Assembly: GCA_902606645.1 (NCBI GenBank)
Contig: CACLHJ010000006.1
Coordinates: 1-35,865, forward strand
Length of the DNA stretch: 35,865 nucleotides
Reading direction: 5' to 3'
Origin: an uncultured Pelagibacteraceae bacterium
Lineage (GTDB): Bacteria; Pseudomonadota; Alphaproteobacteria; Pelagibacterales; Pelagibacteraceae
This document shows, one piece after another, positions 34,289 to 35,865 of this stretch; position 1 is the first letter of the stretch, and each line of letters begins with the position of its first letter. A program made the translations under genes and the position numbers. The notes below the pieces were generated by a model, which worked only from the letters and a program-made list of their open reading frames with translations, made no database searches and had not been told where the DNA came from.

Positions 34289-35037
34289 TATTTCTTACCC
34301 ATTATCCATCCAATAACTTCATCTCTTGAGGTTTTGGCAAGTTCAGCTTCAGCAAAATTTGTACCCTGGAATAAAGCCATTACTCGATCACACACAGTGA
34401 AAATATCATCCATTCTATGACTTATGACAATTACGCCTACTCCCGTTTTTTTTAAACTATTAATAAGATCAAGAACTTTTCCTACTTCTTTAATAGCAAG
34501 AGCTGCTGTTGGCTCATCCATAATAACCACTTTTGCATCAAATGCAGTAGATCTTGCAATTGCAACTGCTTGTCTTTGCCCTCCCGAGAGCTCTTCTACT
34601 TTTTGGTCAGCACTTTTCACATTAATTTTTAATTTTCCTAAGTGTGCATCTGTTAATTCTTTTATTTTTTTAAAATCTAATAATTTCATCATTCCTATAT
34701 TTTTAATTGGCTCTCTTCCTAAAAATATATTCTCTCCAATTGGAAGATTTCCAGCTAAAGCTAGGTCTTGATAAACCATCTCTAAGCCTAAATTTTGAGA
34801 GTCTCTTGGACTTTCCAAAACTTTTTCATTTCCTTCAAAAAATAGCGATCCTGAACTTGGCTTGTAAAGACCAGAAAGAACTTTCATTAAGGTAGATTTT
34901 CCTGCACCATTATCTCCAACCACTCCCAAACATTCTCCTGCATGAACTTTTAAATTTACATTTTCTAGAGCAGTAATAGTTCCAAAGTATTTTGTGATTC
35001 CCTGGGCTTCGAGAAGTAAATTATTTGAAGAAGACAT
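34288..35037 (-). CDS. CUT2 sugar ABC ATP-binding protein, single-domain FrcA-like
   Basis: 249 residues with one ATPase domain: Walker A GDNGAGKST, Q-loop MVYQDLAL, signature LSGGQRQAVAIARS, Walker B VVIMDEPTAAL, H-loop ISHRMDDIF. Typical RbsA has two domains (~500 residues); a single domain is the FrcA-like form, working as a homodimer. It is the second gene of the visible operon, 22 bases after the 2-hydroxyacid dehydrogenase. Confidence 0.93.
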   Translation of the reverse strand: MSSSNNLLLEAQGITKYFGTITALENVNLKVHAGECLGVVGDNGAGKSTLMKVLSGLYKPSSGSLFFEGNEKVLESPRDSQNLGLEMVYQDLALAGNLPIGENIFLGREPIKNIGMMKLLDFKKIKELTDAHLGKLKINVKSADQKVEELSGGQRQAVAIARSTAFDAKVVIMDEPTAALAIKEVGKVLDLINSLKKTGVGVIVISHRMDDIFTVCDRVMALFQGTNFAEAELAKTSRDEVIGWIMGKK

Positions 35038-35059
35038 AAATTATGAAAATATAAAAAAA

Positions 35060-35865
35060 TTAATTAATTGCAACAGGTTTTGAGGCAATTAAAGAAACAG
35101 TCTTCTTGTTTGCTATTTTGCAGAATTTAGGTTTTAAATTTTTTCTAATTAAGCTCATATCTTTTAAAACTATCTCCCCCATATTAAAAAAAGCAGACTT
35201 TAAAGCCCCAGCTCTATGAGCAGAAAACAAAATATTCTTTACTTTTCTTAAAGAACTTTTTTTTGGTACTGGTTCTTCAGGAAAAACATCTGTTGCAACA
35301 AATATGTTTCGTTTTTTGACTGTTTTTATCAAATCCTTAAAATTTACAACCGCAGCACGACTCATCAATACAAAACAGGAATTAAGTTTCATCTTATTTA
35401 AAAGTTTTTTATCTATGAAGTTTTTGTTTTTTGTAGTCACAGTCGCTAATACATAAATAATCTCACAATTTTCAAACATCTTATTTAAACTAATATTTTT
35501 GAAACCAAGCTTTTTAATTTTTATTTTTGGAATCCATGGATCATAAACATTTATATCTTTGGTGAATGGCAATAATAATGGATACAAAGATTTAGCAAGA
35601 TCTCCAAAACCTAATAATCCAATTTTCTTTTCTGATAATAAAGAAGCTTTCAAATTACTCTCTAATCCATATTTTTCTTTACCCTTAATAAAATCTAAAT
35701 GAGCAGTATGAATATTTCTTAACAAAGATAAGGTCATTCCAAGAGCAATTTCGGCAACTGGTTTTGAAAAAACAGGAGAAGTTGCAATAACGTGAATTCC
35801 CTTTTTAAAACAGTATTGATAATCCATATTATTAATAAAATTACTTTCAACATTTATAATTGCTT
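35060..35865 (-). CDS. D-2-hydroxyacid dehydrogenase (5' end outside window)
   Basis: The frame stays open from the internal ATG at 35827 to the window edge (upstream residues AIINVESNFINN continue the alignment), so the start lies beyond the window; 267 residues are visible. Seen: SPVFSKPVAEIALGM, NAD loop GLLGFGDLAKSL, catalytic Arg in LMSRAAVVN, Glu in PEEPV, His in SAHRAG. It is a complete catalytic set of the NAD-dependent 2-hydroxyacid dehydrogenase family. It is first in the visible CUT2 sugar operon, suggesting reduction or oxidation of a 2-keto/2-hydroxyacid from sugar breakdown. Confidence 0.88.
   Translation of the reverse strand, partial: AIINVESNFINNMDYQYCFKKGIHVIATSPVFSKPVAEIALGMTLSLLRNIHTAHLDFIKGKEKYGLESNLKASLLSEKKIGLLGFGDLAKSLYPLLLPFTKDINVYDPWIPKIKIKKLGFKNISLNKMFENCEIIYVLATVTTKNKNFIDKKLLNKMKLNSCFVLMSRAAVVNFKDLIKTVKKRNIFVATDVFPEEPVPKKSSLRKVKNILFSAHRAGALKSAFFNMGEIVLKDMSLIRKNLKPKFCKIANKKTVSLIASKPVAIN

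Noticed and set aside
33687-34316. 209-codon plus-strand frame antisense to the CUT2 permease
   Set aside because: Long only because the permease on the other strand lacks certain codons; the translation shows no domain, and RbsC motifs on the minus strand are clear.
34424-34771. 115-codon frame antisense to the CUT2 ATPase
   Set aside because: The ABC ATPase motifs on the other strand are complete; this is a shadow.
1-35865. CRISPR arrays, insertion sequences, tRNA, prophage or toxin-antitoxin genes
   Set aside because: Looked for by eye; no regularly spaced repeats, transposase, integrase, tRNA cloverleaf or recognisable toxin/antitoxin pair was seen.

Overview
This is a 35.9 kb stretch of a very AT-rich, tightly packed bacterial genome that reads as SAR11 (Pelagibacterales, marine Alphaproteobacteria). 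The evidence is the low GC, Lys/Asn/Ile-rich proteins, gene gaps of a few bases or overlaps, a DmdA-type DMSP demethylase, and a TPP riboswitch directly in front of a sodium:solute symporter, the arrangement described for the SAR11 HMP transporter ThiV. The assignment is inferred from content; no marker gene (rRNA, tRNA) is present. No gene-free stretch exceeds 300 bases; the longest is about 190 bases (24842-25032). I see no CRISPR, insertion sequence, prophage or tRNA.

Left part (1-18783), mostly housekeeping: the 3' end of an RhlE-like RNA helicase with a basic repeat tail; an SRAP protein with a TPR partner; a small exported protein and an MBL-fold hydrolase; the esterase tesA head to head with a ybbA-ybbP type ABC system, their start codons sharing one CATG; a four-gene minus-strand operon (XRE/ScfR-type regulator, a 54-residue two-helix protein, a short GNAT-like protein, a TSUP exporter); and, divergent from the regulator, a 53-residue unknown protein followed by isocitrate lyase. 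The regulator/aceA gap carries paired TTTGTAAA direct repeats that look like operators. Next come dmdA, a YadGH-like ABC exporter, an exported thioredoxin-like protein, TPP-riboswitch-controlled thiV, two small genes (one a secreted pentapeptide-repeat protein) and a tartrate/D-malate dehydrogenase-like enzyme.

Right part (18780-35865) is accessory carbon acquisition, nearly all on the minus strand. Block A is a GtsA-like sugar ABC transporter (binding protein, two permeases, MalK-type ATPase) with an SDR, a Gfo/Idh/MocA oxidoreductase, a ROK kinase and a second SDR. Block B is a TctCBA tripartite carboxylate transporter divergent from an unusual PdxA-family dehydrogenase. Block C is a CUT2 (ribose/fructose-type) ABC transporter with a FucU/RbsD mutarotase, a ribokinase-family kinase and a D-2-hydroxyacid dehydrogenase cut by the window edge. 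No transcription factor is seen in this half.

Recurring architecture: all three periplasmic binding-protein genes have an AGGG(G)A-type ribosome binding site and are followed by a strong hairpin terminator before the next gene of the same operon, probably setting high binding-protein to membrane-protein ratios. One of these terminators lies inside the apparent tctB reading frame. Convergent gene pairs meet within 0-19 bases, twice sharing a TTAA as both stop codons.
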